Shown here: piece by piece, positions 34,706-46,992 of the stretch
How the letters are laid out: every line of letters begins with the position of its first letter
Position numbering within the stretch: the stretch's first letter is position 1
Assembly: GCA_029891345.1 (NCBI GenBank)
Contig: CM057005.1
Coordinates: 62,955,760 to 63,019,759, forward strand
DNA from: Dryococelus australis
Lineage: Eukaryota; Arthropoda; Insecta; Phasmatodea; Phasmatidae
DNA: 64,000 bases
Direction: 5' to 3'
Notes under the pieces: model-generated
Seen by the model: only the letters and a program-made list of their open reading frames with translations
Told to the model about the DNA's origin: nothing
The model's database searches: none
Position numbers and translations under genes: made by a program

Positions 34706-36410
34706 GAGTTGTAAATATAAACATTTGTATTTGTGTAGATGCTGGAAGGAAAATATAGTAAATATAAATAAATATATGTGATGATGTGAGAAAAATTGCC
34801 CATTGAAAATAAATACTATCTTTACGTATTAAAAGAAACAACACAGGTAAACACTTGGTTGACTGAGCTGCAAGTCAGTCTTAAAATAAAATATTTGTTT
34901 AGCTGTATGACTGGAGAGAAGTATTTGTTCTAGTTTAATGTGACTCTTGTGTGAAGAATATGTTTACAATACACTGGTTCACCTGTTTTTAACTTTACAA
35001 TGGTATTGCAATTACTTGGTATCTGCCACTGTGACACAACTGCCTTTCTGCTTGGAGAAAACTTACTGACGACTTACACCTTATTATCACAAATACCATT
35101 CCTCGAAACAACTTACTGAACTCTCTTAGTTTTATTATAATAATAGCAAATAAACATTTGTTACTCCTGGGTTGTGTGCAAGGAAATGCACTGCCTGAAT
35201 AAAAGAAAGTTATGGTTGTCATTCACTGTTTAATGAAAAATGTTTCAACTCTAAACAAAAATTATTCAAATTTGCACAAACAAAATAAACTGTCCCTTTT
35301 GAATCTTACAAAGTGGTTTTGAATTCTCTGCATCACTGAGCATTAGCTTTAGAAGTAAGTCTTACTGAACTTCTCAATTGAAAGAATAAATTAGTCAAAT
35401 TTTTTCCTCTCACAACTGTGTATCAAAAAGAAATTAAATTGTATTTATGTTAAGCGCGTAGCTCTCAGAGAGCTTAATGTACAAGAGACTCTTTAACCCA
35501 GAGTACACTGCAGGGATTCCTCATTTTGATATACAAACTCATGTACTGATTGTTAAGCAAAAGTTCAGGAATGTGAAAAATCATGTCAAATCTTTATAAC
35601 TTAAAGTTTTGTCAAATACACTATTCAATAAAAAAACTAATTTAATTCACTTGATACAGTATGTACGATGTCTAGGCATACCAGACTTAGATGGCTGCCC
35701 TATACTGCATATGTGTACATGGTAGGTATACACCTGAGGCTCTCACAAATATCTGAAAAATCATTTTACAACCAGACCTCTTCTTACATTTCCCCAACTT
35801 ATACTGTAGTGCCAAACATATTTTACCACATCGTAACCCTTTATCAACTTTCAGGCACATAAATCAATTACATTTTCAGAGAGCTCATCAGACGGGTGTT
35901 ATCGTTGCAAAGCCTAGTCCAAGAAGAACTTTGCGGGTAAAAACCAACAGACTCCCACTCGGATTTCGGCGCAATACATACTCCCTTATCCAATCACAAT
36001 CCATTTTCATTCAAAAATGGGCTGAGATAGCGATAGCGGGAGTATGGCAACAAAGATAGCTATCAGAAACAGCTAGGTGGTTCTGACTTCACAAGGAGAT
36101 AAAAAAACAAAACATCCTACCTCCTTGGCGCCGACCTACACTACAGTAACGCCCTCTCGTCACTCAATACACAATAAAACTGAACAAACACAGTACAAGA
36201 CAATTTCAAGCACTAATTACAATATTTCTAAAAGAACATTCACAACATTAACTTCATCAAATAAACACTTATTACTTTTACCGCGACATTGCAAGATTCA
36301 GTAACTTGAAAATAATCTAACATTTGAAATAAGCGGGAACAATATAATAGAAATAAACCAATATCAGTTTCTTTCGAAATCACACTATTTACAAACATTG
36401 CAACCCTTGT

Positions 36411-36415
36411 GTGTG

Positions 36416-36461
<46 letters not shown>

Positions 36462-36474
36462 AAAAAAAAAAATT
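36411..36474. repeat. (GT)n-(AT)n-(AC)n compound microsatellite with A run
   Basis: Same palindromic layout as the tract at 17.6 kb but shorter, followed by a run of A. Confidence 0.95.
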
Positions 36475-36886
36475 ACTTTATTTTGACTCGTGAAAACATG
36501 TAAACTCTTTTTTAAGGGAAAAGAAAATGTACATAAACAATTACTGCTGTTAAGGTAAAAATGTGACTCGGCACAATTTTAGAAGCAGAAGGTGGAGTAA
36601 TGTGGATATGACTATATTAAACCTGATCCGAGAGGGAAAGGTTGTGCTATTTGGCAAGTAATCCTTTAATTCACACAATATTGAAATGCAATTGCACTGC
36701 TATGTTATACAAACATTACAAATTACTGGTCACATTGTAAAGCTTGCCTGTCACTTCTGCAGTGACAATTCTACAAATTTGTAATGTCACCAAGTGATTA
36801 TACTTATCTGTTTCGTAAAACAGTCTGTAGTGTAATATTTGACCCATTTGTCGGATTTTTACCTATCAGCTCAAAACTTTTGTGAT

Positions 36887-37195
36887 GGCCCTGTGGACCA
36901 CACAAGAAAAGATGTTACATGAGTATAGATGAAAATGGTATGGAACAATACTAACACAAGACATCACTGCAATGTGCACGGGAGTGCACAGCAAAATAAC
37001 CACACAAAACAATACTTAAATTTACCAGCCTTTCTAATTACAACGTGCACAGGAGTACATGGCAAAAAACATACAAAATAATTTTTTTAAACTAACAAAA
37101 CCCTTCAATTCACAGAGGCGTGCATGGGAGTACACGAGCAAGATGCTTATACAATAAAAAATATTTAAAATTAACACATGCAGGAACATCCTTTG
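36887..37195. repeat. Direct repeat, left copy
   Basis: About 310 bp matching 38277-38556 in the same orientation, from GGCC(C/T)TG-TGACCACACAAG to CACATGC(A/T)GGAACATCC. Each copy itself contains about three degenerate units of roughly 75 bp built on GTGCACGGGAGTNCA followed by CAAAA-rich DNA. The pair may be LTR-like ends of a small element or a segmental duplication. Confidence 0.8.
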
Positions 37196-37703
37196 TGCGT
37201 GAACACACAAGACCAAAAAACATCCATCTTGACGAAAAAGTGTTGGGCTGCCCAACTGGGGTTGACTTGGGTAATGTGTGAGAGGGAGGGGTGGGGGTCG
37301 CAGCAACTGTGCCCTCACCGGTATCTGTTGGCAAATTATAGCACCTTGGAGTAGTGCCCATCTGGGTGTATGTGCATGTTTCCTGCCTGCCTGGAGCCCA
37401 TGCTCCTCTAACTATCCTCCGTCTGTGGGGTTGTCCCCCTGTCAGGTGCCCCTTGCCCAGGCTTCCCTCGCGTCTGGCTTCCTCGCTATCAGGGTGTACC
37501 ATAATCACCAAATTTTGCGGCCCGCCTGTCATTGCAGGGGTCCATTTATCGTCGTCCACCTTCTTAACCATGCAACGGAAAGTGGAATCACCCAGTGAGA
37601 TATTTTGCTGCCAATGTACCCAGGGCTCCTCTGGAGTCTCTGGACATGACAGAGGAAACTCGACTGGATGGTGGTTACACAAAACTATGTGGTAGGTAAA
37701 CAC
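37110..37703 (-). CDS. Unassigned 197-codon frame between direct repeats
   Basis: The longest intact frame of the 36.9-38.6 kb unit. It opens VFTYHIVLCNHHPVEFPLSC-like text, with an early cluster of H/C residues, passes a charged middle (EEARREGSLGKGHL, HRRRIVRG) and ends inside the left direct repeat. No family recognised. It lies in a GC-richer stretch, so a chance frame is possible. Against chance is its position exactly inside the repeat-bounded unit. It could be a gag or env-like remnant of a small LTR-type element. Confidence 0.3.
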   Translation of the reverse strand: MFTYHIVLCNHHPVEFPLSCPETPEEPWVHWQQNISLGDSTFRCMVKKVDDDKWTPAMTGGPQNLVIMVHPDSEEARREGSLGKGHLTGGQPHRRRIVRGAWAPGRQETCTYTQMGTTPRCYNLPTDTGEGTVAATPTPPSHTLPKSTPVGQPNTFSSRWMFFGLVCSRTKDVPACVNFKYFLLYKHLARVLPCTPL

Positions 37704-38276
37704 TCTGGCGTGATGTCACCACGTGGCTACTTATTTGATGCCGGAACATGCATACCCATACTCTTCTAGTCTGCTGTTGGCCACGGAACATGCCTTACAC
37801 TGTAACATGACTGGGAAGGTGCAAGACTACACAAATGAAGTCGACTACATGCTCGTTAGAATTGGATGCCATTAAGCATGTAATTAACAAAAAATTTGTA
37901 CATTATCACTTCAGGCAGTACAGAAAATACCCTCAAACAAGTTACACTGTAAAAAGCCAGGTGATTGCACTCAAATTAAGGTGAAGTCCTGCCTTATTCA
38001 ACCCGGGTATAAATTACAAGTTCACACATGGTAAAAAGCCTTGCAGTAGAAAATATTAAGTTGGAGAGCTCCCCGAAATATGGGTGGGCGAAAAGCCGGC
38101 TGCAGGAGCAAAACGAAAAGGTTTGAAAATAATTATACGACTAGAACTACAATATCAGTAAGAGCAATAGTGAAACTCCTGTAGGCCACGCAGCATATGT
38201 CCGTCCGGCACGAGCTCAGAGGAGGACTGCTCAGCGACCATCAGAAGCAGAGCACGTGCATGCTGCCAGAAGTGGC

Positions 38277-38556
38277 GGCCTTGTTGACCACACAAGCAAA
38301 GATGTAACATGAGCATAGATGAAAATAATATGGAGCAATACTCACACAAGAAATCACTATAATGTGTGTGGGAATGCATTGCAAAATAATCATACGAAAC
38401 AATACATAAATTTACCAGCCCTCAAATTACGATGTGCACAAGAGTACATGGAAAAAAAACATACAAAAGAATGCCTTAAATCACAGAGGGGGCACATGAG
38501 CAAGACATGTATACAAATAAAATACGTAAAATTAACACATGCTGGAACATCCCTTG
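38277..38556. repeat. Direct repeat, right copy
   Basis: Partner of 36887-37195, same orientation, visibly diverged by substitutions and small deletions. Confidence 0.8.
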
Positions 38557-38559
38557 GGG

Positions 38560-39370
38560 GATTCGGTGCACACGCGTCAACCTCATCACACGCATAAGAC
38601 TCTTGCGCGAGTGACCCACGGCAGGTGATGGAAACTATACCATAATTAAATAGACAGTAAGTTACAGGTTAATTTGTAAGACTTGCAGTTTTTCGGATAA
38701 ACAGGGGATAAAATTACAGAAAATTCTATGTATCTGCGTTACTAATTAAGTTAAATATACATTCATGGATGCACAATGATATTCTGAGTACATATTATGA
38801 AATGAAATAATAGGGAGGGTTTTGAAGATCAGGGAAATTGTGTGGTAAAGCATGTAAAAAGTATATTTAATGTATGGTAATCTATTTACTTTACTATGCT
38901 AATTGCAGGAAGACCTAAACTAACTTGATGTAACGTCACAATAGGTGAATCTCAGAAAGGGGACTGGCATGCTGATCTCCACATCAACAATCATTCCTTT
39001 TACATGAAACTCCAAGCTTCGTTGATGTTTTGAGCGCTTCACACTCATTACCTACAAAAAAAAACTGTAGGCTTGCCTTGAATCACTGTTTTGGGGATGT
39101 ACTCCCCTACTGGCGTTTATGAATGTGGTTCATTGCGTAATGTTTGGCTATGCTTGAACATTACCTATGTAGTAGGCTAGAATATTATTTTGGCTCTCAT
39201 GGATTTGCATTTCATGACTTAATCATGTTAATGTTAATTGTGGCTTCTCATGCCCTAATTAACTCAAAAAACTTTAGGTATCTTACCATTGATGACAGTG
39301 ATAGTTAAAAATGGTCAAGTTTATGTAGCAAGGAACTTGAACCAGTGATCTTCTGGCTAAACTCATAACT
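38560..39370. other. Huntingtin intron 1, no gene recognised
   Basis: AT-rich, nothing coding seen. Confidence 0.5.
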
Positions 39371-39379
39371 CAACCTCTA

Positions 39380-39800
39380 AGGTACTAAAGGCTCTGTACG
39401 TTTCATATTTTCATTCTCTTATTAATTATGGTGTACAATTTTGGGGTAATTCAGTAGCAACTAAAAATATTTTCATTCTACAAAACACAGTTGTTAAGAG
39501 TAATATGTCAGAAGAGAAAACAAGGGTATAATGTAAACAGTTATTCATTACCAACAAAATCTGAACGCTACCAAGCCTATATATATTTACTCACTATTAC
39601 TATTTGTTAAAGAAAACTTAAAAAACTTTAATACAAATACAGCACTATATAACTATAACACAAGAAATCAACCGTTCCCTCCCAACAACATCACTAACTT
39701 TGTATCACATCATTATGGCAGGAGTACATTTTACATAGTGCTCAGCTGTTATAATTGGTATAAAACTGTGCATTATCATGTACCGTATGTATTTACAATG
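39380..39800 (+). pseudogene. LINE 3'-end fragment (Jockey/CR1 type)
   Basis: One frame reads YFHSLINYGVQFWGNS followed by IFILQ, the conserved tail block of Jockey/CR1-type ORF2 proteins. It also matches YGITFWDNS in the LINE at 10.4-12 kb. The frame breaks soon afterwards. The fragment lies within 200 bp of huntingtin exon 2. Confidence 0.75.
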
Positions 39801-39971
39801 AAAATTATTTGTCAAAATAATAATTTATTCTCCCAAAAATAATGGTGGCTATGGTAATTTATAAAAGTTTGCAATCTGCTTTAAAAAACTGCAAACACTG
39901 CTTTCGTGGCCATGCAAATTTGTAAGGACTAAATAGTTTCATAAATAATTACATTTTTGATTTTGTTACAG

Positions 39972-40155
39972 GAAAAAGGATAAGATTACCCATTGTTTGA
40001 TTATAGCAGATGTCATGTGCAGTGCAAGTGTGAAAGGAACACCCAACTTTTCACATTTACTCAGTATCACAATTGAAATGCTGTTACAACTTTGTGATGA
40101 TGCTAATTCTGATGTGCGCATGATAGCTGACGAGAGCTTAAATAGGATCATAAGG
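39972..40155 (+). CDS. HTT: Huntingtin coding exon 2
   Basis: Acceptor TTTTGTTACAG, donor AGG|GTAAGT. One base completes the arginine codon from exon 1, then KKDKITHCLIIADVMC..., FSHLLSITIEMLLQLCDDAN and SDVRMIADESLNRIIR. This corresponds to vertebrate KKDRVNHC...[23 protein letters not shown], the first HEAT-type helices. The exon ends in phase 0. Confidence 0.95.
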
Positions 40156-40844
40156 GTAAGTTGGCGGTTGTGTTGTTTCAGTGATGTTTTTGTGATACAC
40201 TGCATTGGTTACTATTATTTTAATGTAAAGTTTTGTTTTACGAGTAATTTATAATGTTTGCATATATCCATCTGGTTTTCTTGCGATATGTACTGATTTT
40301 ATATTGTAGTCATTTTACAGACATAAATTGAGCAAAATGATTAGCTTTTCATGCAAAAGCAGTTGGTCTTTGTTTAAACAGATTCATTAATCTATTAACA
40401 TTGATTCTGTTACGCTTGGTATCCACCTCACACCTGTATGATTTAAAATTGTCTGTTATGCATTATGTTTGCGTTTCACTTTCCGTTAGAGCGTACAAGC
40501 ACTACGGAGGTAATAGGTAATTGCTTTATTATGCTTAGGAAAACGTATGGTTACAAAAAATGCCATGTACACTCTAGTCCTAATTATAACAGATGTTAAT
40601 ACACATAATAATTTCAACACGGGTACTAATGTTGCTCTATTTTGTCTTGTTCATCTTGCAAGACATATTTTGAAAACATGGTTCTGGTGCTGCTAGATAG
40701 CAGTCCTCTGGTGGAAACTGAATTTTTTTTAGATGACTCAAGTCTAGACTAGTTGGGATGGAACTGGACTCTAGGGTTCTTCAGCTAATGTTGAAGGTTG
40801 CTGGTCTTCAGGGTTTCACCCTTCATCGATCGTCATAGTTTGCA

Positions 40845-41098
40845 GTGGCCGTGGCGGTGTAGTGGTTAGACTACTCACCCCCCACTTACGCGGACCAAGT
40901 TTCATTCCCAGTGGGGCCGTTCCAGGATTTTTACACGGAATTGTGCCGATTGATGCTGCTGGTCAGTGGGTTTTCTCAGGGATCTCATATTGCCCCTTCC
41001 CTTTCATTGCAGTATTGGTCCATACTCACCTCGATCACAGTCATCAGTTCTCAAAACCTCGCTGTTAAGAGCCGCCCAAATATCTTCACTCATTCATA
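40845..41098 (+). mobile_element. tRNA-derived SINE, copy A
   Basis: The head contains an A-box-like GTGTAGTGGTTAGACTA and a B-box-like AGTTTCATTCCC. The body shared with copy C includes GCTGGTCAGTGGGTTTTCTC and TGGTCCATACT, then GTTAAGAGCC(G/A)CCCAAAT near the end. No protein is encoded; SINEs are copied by LINE enzymes. Confidence 0.8.
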
Positions 41099-41309
41099 GT
41101 TCGAGCCTTCAGAGTTCCTGCCTGATTGTTTTCATGTGGAGATCCTGCAGATAGTCTTTGAAGATTGTGTCCTTTCGATAGTAGGCTACTCAGATTCATC
41201 TTGAAGTATGTTTGGAACAGTGACAGTAAAAATGTTGTGTTTCATGTCTGTAGGTGCATATGTCAACTCTCGTTAGGTGAATGCGTGAAGAGATTTGAGC
41301 AGCTCTTAA

Positions 41310-41530
41310 TATCATGGTCTTGAGAGCCGATTAGGGTGATTGAGGTGAGTATGGAGTGGTACAAGAATGAACGGGCGGGGAAAACCGAAGGACCCCAAGA
41401 AAACCTGTCGACCAACGTCACCATCCAGCACGATTCTCACTTCCAAAAAGTTGATGACCTGGCCAGAGATTGAACCCGGTTTGCCTTAGTTGGAGACGAG
41501 CAGGCTATCCACTTGGCCACCATGGCCCGA
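41310..41530 (-). mobile_element. tRNA-derived SINE, copy B (reverse)
   Basis: Read on the - strand it begins GGGCCATGGTGGCCAAGTGG, has a B-box-like GGTTCAATCTC and, in the body, TCCATACTCACCTCAATCAC shared with copy A. It lies a few hundred bases from copy A in the opposite orientation. Confidence 0.7.
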
Positions 41531-42482
41531 ACTCTCGTTAGTTGGTAATTATAATGCTTACAAGAATTGGCACCTTCTCGTACCTCTTTATGTATCAGCA
41601 ACACCTGTATTGCTAATTTGTAGAGATGGGAATTTTTTAGTAATCATGAAATAAACACTTAAATGCTGAAACTTAACTTTTTCTTGCTATAACTGCAAAA
41701 AAAACATAATTTCTTCAAATAGCTTCGTTTTACTAACTTCTTTTTACCCTACATAAACTCAGTACATTAATACGTACCACAACTTGTTTCTAACTGCTTG
41801 CCATACTATTCGTAGGTAGTTCAACAAATAATCAATTTTTTCTCCATTTTAATTTAACAAATTTTATTGTTTGCTACTTCATCACTTTATCACTTGTTTT
41901 ATAAAGTATGCAATTGTGATTTATGGATACAAAATCTTGTAATGCTACCTCTGTTTGAAAATATGCAGCACACATGTACATATCAGCATAGTCTCGTTGG
42001 TAAGCACGTCAAGAATTATCAGATTATTGAGAGCGGTATGGAAGTACAGCGAATGTGTTTCTGACCCAGAACATATGGCGTGGGTACCATTTAATTTTCT
42101 TGGGCTTGGAATTTTAGTGGAATAATATTGCTTCCGTTTTACAAGTTTTGGTTTGTGTTAATAAAGCTGTTACATTAATAATGAGGAAATAAATAGATTT
42201 TAATATGTAGGTGGGTTTTGAGCCAGTTTTGCGTACTAAATTAAATTTTGTAGGTACAAAAATGCAGAATGCAAGAAATGCTACATTTGTAAAATGTTAA
42301 ATTTGAAAATTTTTGATTTTATAAGCTCTTATCTCTATTGATGTGTAATCACAAAATGATGCTGCTTTGTCTATGGTAACTGAGAAACATCTTTGAGCCC
42401 ATGAACACATTGTGGGGATAATTTTTATTAATTTATTCAAAAACTAGTTCTCCACAAATCTTACTGTATAGTACAAAGGTAG

Positions 42483-43368
42483 TGTTATAATTTCTCTCTC
42501 TAGAAATTAAGTGGGCTATACCAAGTTCGTTAAGGAATGGATATCTTAATTAAATTAAATAATTAATTATAATGTCATTTCTTTATTTATAATAACTACA
42601 GCAAAATTCTCTGAACTCAAAATCTCAATAAATTGATACCACTTACTGTTCACAACTTATTACTCCAATTTCATACAATTTATAATTACCACAAAGAAAT
42701 CAATTAAATAAAATAATTAAAGATCAGTTCCAATAGACAGTGTATCAACCTATTCAATTATTTTATAATTTATGAGTCCATATTTGACAGTTAGAATATT
42801 TACAATAAAATCAGTATTACGCTTCCATTCAGTCCCACCTCAGTTCAGTCCATGTCCCGCCAGTCACAATTAGAGTCCTCCAAGCACTCTCACGCACAGT
42901 AGGCTTCACTCGTCGGTTTGACAACCTTTCGACCATTCACGCCACGAACACCACCTCGCCCGCCATCGTCCTGCAATCTCCTGTCGTCGCCCACAACTTA
43001 CTTTGCTCGTGTACACTTGGCCAGATGGCCTCCGTCCAAGACTGCTGGCCGCTGGGTTGCGGCAGTATATATAGATCTTAGGCCGCCACCTAGAATCATC
43101 CCCAACTTGCGTGATGCGTCGCAGAGGGCTGAAGCGCCAGACAGTCTCACCAGAACTTTCTTCCGTCGTCGCTAAACTTATCGGAAACTCAAACAGGTGA
43201 GAGGAGATCTGTGATGCCAGCAAGTCTCGCCGCTGTCGACATTCACGGGATTCCCAGAAGGGAGACCAGGAAGCCGCAAGCGCATCATTCCAGGAAGAGG
43301 GGATGGTGAGGTGGGTCTCAGATCACAGCACGGGGCAATTGAGTCGGCGCCAGCTGCAGCACGCAACA
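42483..43368 (-). repeat. 3' LTR of the Gypsy element
   Basis: 886 bp, matching 48404-49284 with many substitutions and small indels. Shared landmarks are AGAAATTAAGTGGGCTATAC near one end and GGCGCCAGCTGCAGCA near the other. Confidence 0.92.
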
Positions 43369-43382
43369 CTGCCCCCTCCTTA
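43369..43382 (-). other. Polypurine tract of the Gypsy element
   Basis: On the - strand TTAAGGAGGGGGCAG immediately precedes the 3' LTR, the expected primer for plus-strand DNA synthesis. Confidence 0.75.
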
Positions 43383-44690
43383 AGTCTGTTCATCCCAAAC
43401 AGACTCTACAGAATCAGGACCTTCGTACAGGACCAGTCGGTTGATGTGGACAACCTTAGGCTTTGCCCGAGAGCCCTGTTGGCAATCCTGTATACTACAT
43501 AATTTATCCACTTCAAGATCCTGTACGGGCCTTCCCAAGATTTCTATAGCTTCGGGCAATATACCTTCTTCCTTTAAGGGTTGTACAACCACACCAGCTG
43601 TCCTTGAAAAGTCTCCTCAGGTTTTCTTAGGTCATATCGTGTTTTCATTCTGTCACTGTTAATGTTAAGGTGCCTCTGGGCAACCTCATGAATGTCGGTT
43701 AACTTCTGATGTAACTTAATAGCATATTCTGGAGTGGCTGCTTCTTCCTCCACTGGTCGTCCGAACAGCAGGTCACCAGGTTGGTGGAGCTCTCTCCCAA
43801 ACAGCATCCTTGAAGGAGTTACCCTTGTGGACTTGTGGACCGCCGAGTAATATGCGAGGAGAAATAATGGTACCTTAGTCACAATCCCTCTGATTGTCTT
43901 CTACGAAGATAGCCAGATACTGTTCCAGGGTACGATTTAACCTCTCAACCATTTCATCTGACTGAGGGTGTAATGCTGTTGTTCTGGTTTTCTTCAATCC
44001 TAAAATCCGCGTTACTTCTTGGAAAAGAGTTGCTTCAAAATTTTGTCCTTTGTCCGAATGAAGCTCCAGTGACACTCCAAACCTGGAGAAAATATGCTCG
44101 ACAAGAGCATCATTTACTATGCCTGCCTCTTGGTTTGGCAGCGGTATGATATTGGGCCTTTTTGTGATATTGTCTTGTACTACCAGAAGGTATCTATTTC
44201 CCCTCTCAGTGATTGATAGGGGTCCGAGAATGTCAACTGCCATCCTCTTGAATGGGGCCCCAACATGGTACTTTTGGAGGGGACTGCATTCCTTAACCTT
44301 CGGACCCTTCCTTGCAGTACATGCATCACACAGACGGCACCATTTCTCAACATCCTCCCAACAATGTAGCCAATAGAATCTCATTCAGAATCTGTCTAGT
44401 GTCTTATTTACACCGAAGTGACCACCTGCTGCTGTGTTGTGCAGTTCTCGTAGCACTTCTGGGATTCGGCACTCTGTTAGTATCAATTGTAAATGACTCT
44501 GTCTCCCATCGTTACTTTTCCAATTCCTGTAAAACACACCATTCTTTATAACAAGGGAACTCCACTGTTCCCAGTATACTTTGACTGTCACGCGTAGGCT
44601 AAATATCTTCTCCCATCTTGGTCGACCCCCAGTTTCCTTCCACTCCAATATTGGACGCAAGGTGGGGTCACTTAGCTGATCATTTCTTAT
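43380..44690 (-). pseudogene. Gypsy integrase
   Basis: The - strand frames 44385-44660, 43875-44384, 43574-43882 and 43380-43592 together give the integrase. The zinc-binding HHCC module shows LHNTAAGGHFGVNKTLDRF with its two histidines, then CRLCDAC. The core follows with MAVDILGPL (first aspartate), ELHSDKGQNFE (second aspartate) and MVERLNRTLEQYL (glutamate). Then come PSRMLFGRELHQPGDLLF and a C-terminal tail beginning YDLRKPEETFQ. Single frameshifts separate the blocks. It would join element DNA to host DNA in the nucleus. Confidence 0.92.
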
Positions 44691-44783
44691 GTCCTTTTCA
44701 TCCCATGTAGATGACCCATCACCAGATACAGGGCCTTGAATTCTTGTCCTCCTTGCTTTCCATGATACACCAGCCTTCTCCTC

Positions 44784-46057
44784 CTAGCATTCACAATGAT
44801 GACATAATGGTTTGCATGGTCTCCTGGAGAGTGCATCAGCATTGCTGTGAAGGCGTTCAGACCTGTGGTGTATTTCAAAGTCATATTCATGCAGGTGCTG
44901 TATCCACAGGGCTGTTTGACCTTCGGGGTTCGTGAAATTCAGTAGCCAGCGTAATGAAGCATGATCAGTTCTTCGGATGAAGTGTCTGCTATAAAGATAT
45001 GGATGAAAATATGCAATTGCCTTCACCACTGCCAAAAGCTCCCTGCGTGTTACACAGTAGTTTCTCTCGGGCTTGTGTAGTACCTTATTGAAGTATTCCA
45101 ATGGCTGCTCTTTTCCATCCTGGATCTGAGATAACACAGCCCCGATTCCAACATCACTAGCATCAGTATCCAGAATAAATTCTCCCTCTCTACTCGGGAA
45201 GCCCAGTACTGTGGAAGATATCAGAATTTCCTTTAGTCTATTGAAAGCAATTTCGCACTTTGGGATCCAACAAAAGTTTCTTTTTGCCTCAGTCAATTCG
45301 TGCAGAGGTTTGACGATAGTGGTGAACCCAGGTACAAATTGATGGTAGTAATCACATAAGCCTAGAAAACTTTGAATTTCAGTTTTATCCTTTGGTAGAA
45401 GCCAGTTTCTTATTGCTCTGGTCTTCTCAGGGTCTGTTTCGATCCCATAGGCTGATACAATATGGCCCAAGAAATTAATTTTCTTTTGGAAAAGGTGGCA
45501 TTCCTTGAGAACCAATTTCAGATTGGCCAGTCACTTTCTGAAACACAGAATCTAAGCATGTCAGGTTCTCTTCAAAAGTTCTTCCTGTGACCACAATGTC
45601 GTCTAGATACACCTGACAAATATCTTAAGAGCAGAACTTTCTCCATTAGTCGTTCGAAGGTAGCAGGGGCATTGCATAGTCCAAAGGGCATAATCTTGAA
45701 TTGCCAGGTTCCTTTCCCTTGGACACAAAAGGCAGTATTTTTCTTGTCTTCCTGGGCCATCTCGCACTGCCAATACCCGCTCTTCATGTGTAGAGTAGAA
45801 AACCACTGTGAACCTGCTAGGCTATTCAGGGTGTCGTCTATCCTAGGGAGTGGGTAAGAATCTTTCTTGGTCACATTATAAAGTTGGCAGTAATCAACAA
45901 AAAATCTAATAAAGCCATTTTTCTTTGTTACAAGCACAATGGGAGAAGACCATGGATTGACAGATGGCTCTATCACATCTAAATCCCTCATCTCTTTCAG
46001 AATACCGTCAATGACCTCATATGAAGCTAGCGGTAGTTGCCTTGGTGGCTGCTTCAT
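44784..46057 (-). pseudogene. Gypsy reverse transcriptase and RNase H
   Basis: RT palm: PWSSPIVLVTKKNG, RFFVDYCQLYNVTKKDSYPL, FSTLHMKSGYWQ, then KIMPFGLCNAPATFERLMEK and, one frame over at about 45605, VYLDDIVV. The F/V-x-L-D-L-K-S-G-Y box reads LHMKSGY, so the first catalytic aspartate has changed to histidine. The Y-L-D-D box is intact but lies across a frameshift. The connection and RNase H (44784-45515) include NFLGHIVSAYGIETDPEK, FILDTDASDVGIGAVLSQ, RRELLAVVKAI and NADALSRRP. Confidence 0.93.
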
Positions 46058-46097
46058 GGGTCTGGTATTCCCTGTGTTGATGTGGTGTCATGCAGCA

Positions 46098-46860
46098 TTA
46101 GTTCTGTTCATTAGACTCGCAGGAGAAAGCACTTCTATTTCTCTGTAACAATTCTAAAACTGCCCCCTCCTGTCGCCAGTTGAGGTTTTCTTTTGTTCTT
46201 GTCATAATTTCTCCCAGAGCATCTGGAAGAGGACATTCAGTAGGTTGTGACAGTGAAGCTTCTGGAACATTTGGAAGTACCTGTGAGACCTGCTTGCCAA
46301 ACCCTATTGTGGCTCCCTCTTCACTGTGGATAGCACAGTCAGACAAATTAATCATCCTAACAGGCAAACTGTCCGATTTTGAAGAAATCAATGCCCTGGC
46401 TACAATGACACCATCAGGTAAAATGCCATCTGCCTGGAATAACATCATCACTAGAAGCAGGGAGCACAGTTGACTGATTACGCACTACTGGGCAGCTCAC
46501 TGGCGAAGATAAATCTTGTTGTGTGGATACTACCAACTCTGTATTACCAACATGTAACACCCCCAGTCAAATATCAATACAGCATCCCAGCTTACGTAAA
46601 ACATCAAGACCCAAAATGCATTTGTCCTCTATTTCAGCTCTGTATATATAGTGCTCTATCTCAAGGTTACTGAGCTGTAAGAGTACCCTTCTCTTGCCTT
46701 TGACTGGCGTGGTCTCGCCCATTGCTGTTGTTAAATAGCAATGATCCATGTTCTTATTGGATGATCACTGGAGGAAAGGCCCAAGAATGTCAGGTTTTGC
46801 CACTGTTATAGTTGCTCCTGTGTCAACGACCATCTGACAAGAAACATCATCTAAGTTTCC
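46098..46860 (-). pseudogene. Gypsy protease and protease-RT linker
   Basis: At about 46812-46830 the - strand encodes MVVDTGATITVAKPDIL with the aspartic protease triad D-T-G-A. The flap and C-terminal part follow after one in-frame stop (MGETTPVKGKRRVLLQL, then the h-L-G-x-D block as ILGLDVLRKLGCCIDI). The linker frame 46098-46451 (GVIVARALISSKSDSLPVRM, then LELLQRNRSAFS) leads into RT. The enzyme would cut the gag-pol polyprotein. Confidence 0.88.
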
Positions 46861-46992
46861 CTCCACCAATATGGCATTGGAGTCTTGTTTCGTTGAACGC
46901 ACTTGCAAAAGCATTGGGGCCTTCCCTCCAGCAATTACCGATCTTTGCCCCTCAAGACCGGTATTTACAAGTTTCCCGAAGACATTGCACTC

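Larger units (their letters stand above)
33840..36880. other. Huntingtin intron 1, no gene recognised
   Basis: No coding signal. Holds a 61-base T run and a TA/CA microsatellite, listed separately. Confidence 0.5.
40156..42482. other. Huntingtin intron 2, left part
   Basis: Intron with two SINE copies (listed separately). No gene otherwise. Confidence 0.6.

Noticed and set aside
40845-40935. A functional tRNA gene
   Set aside because: A and B boxes are present, but the cloverleaf is degraded and the sequence continues into a SINE body shared with three other copies.
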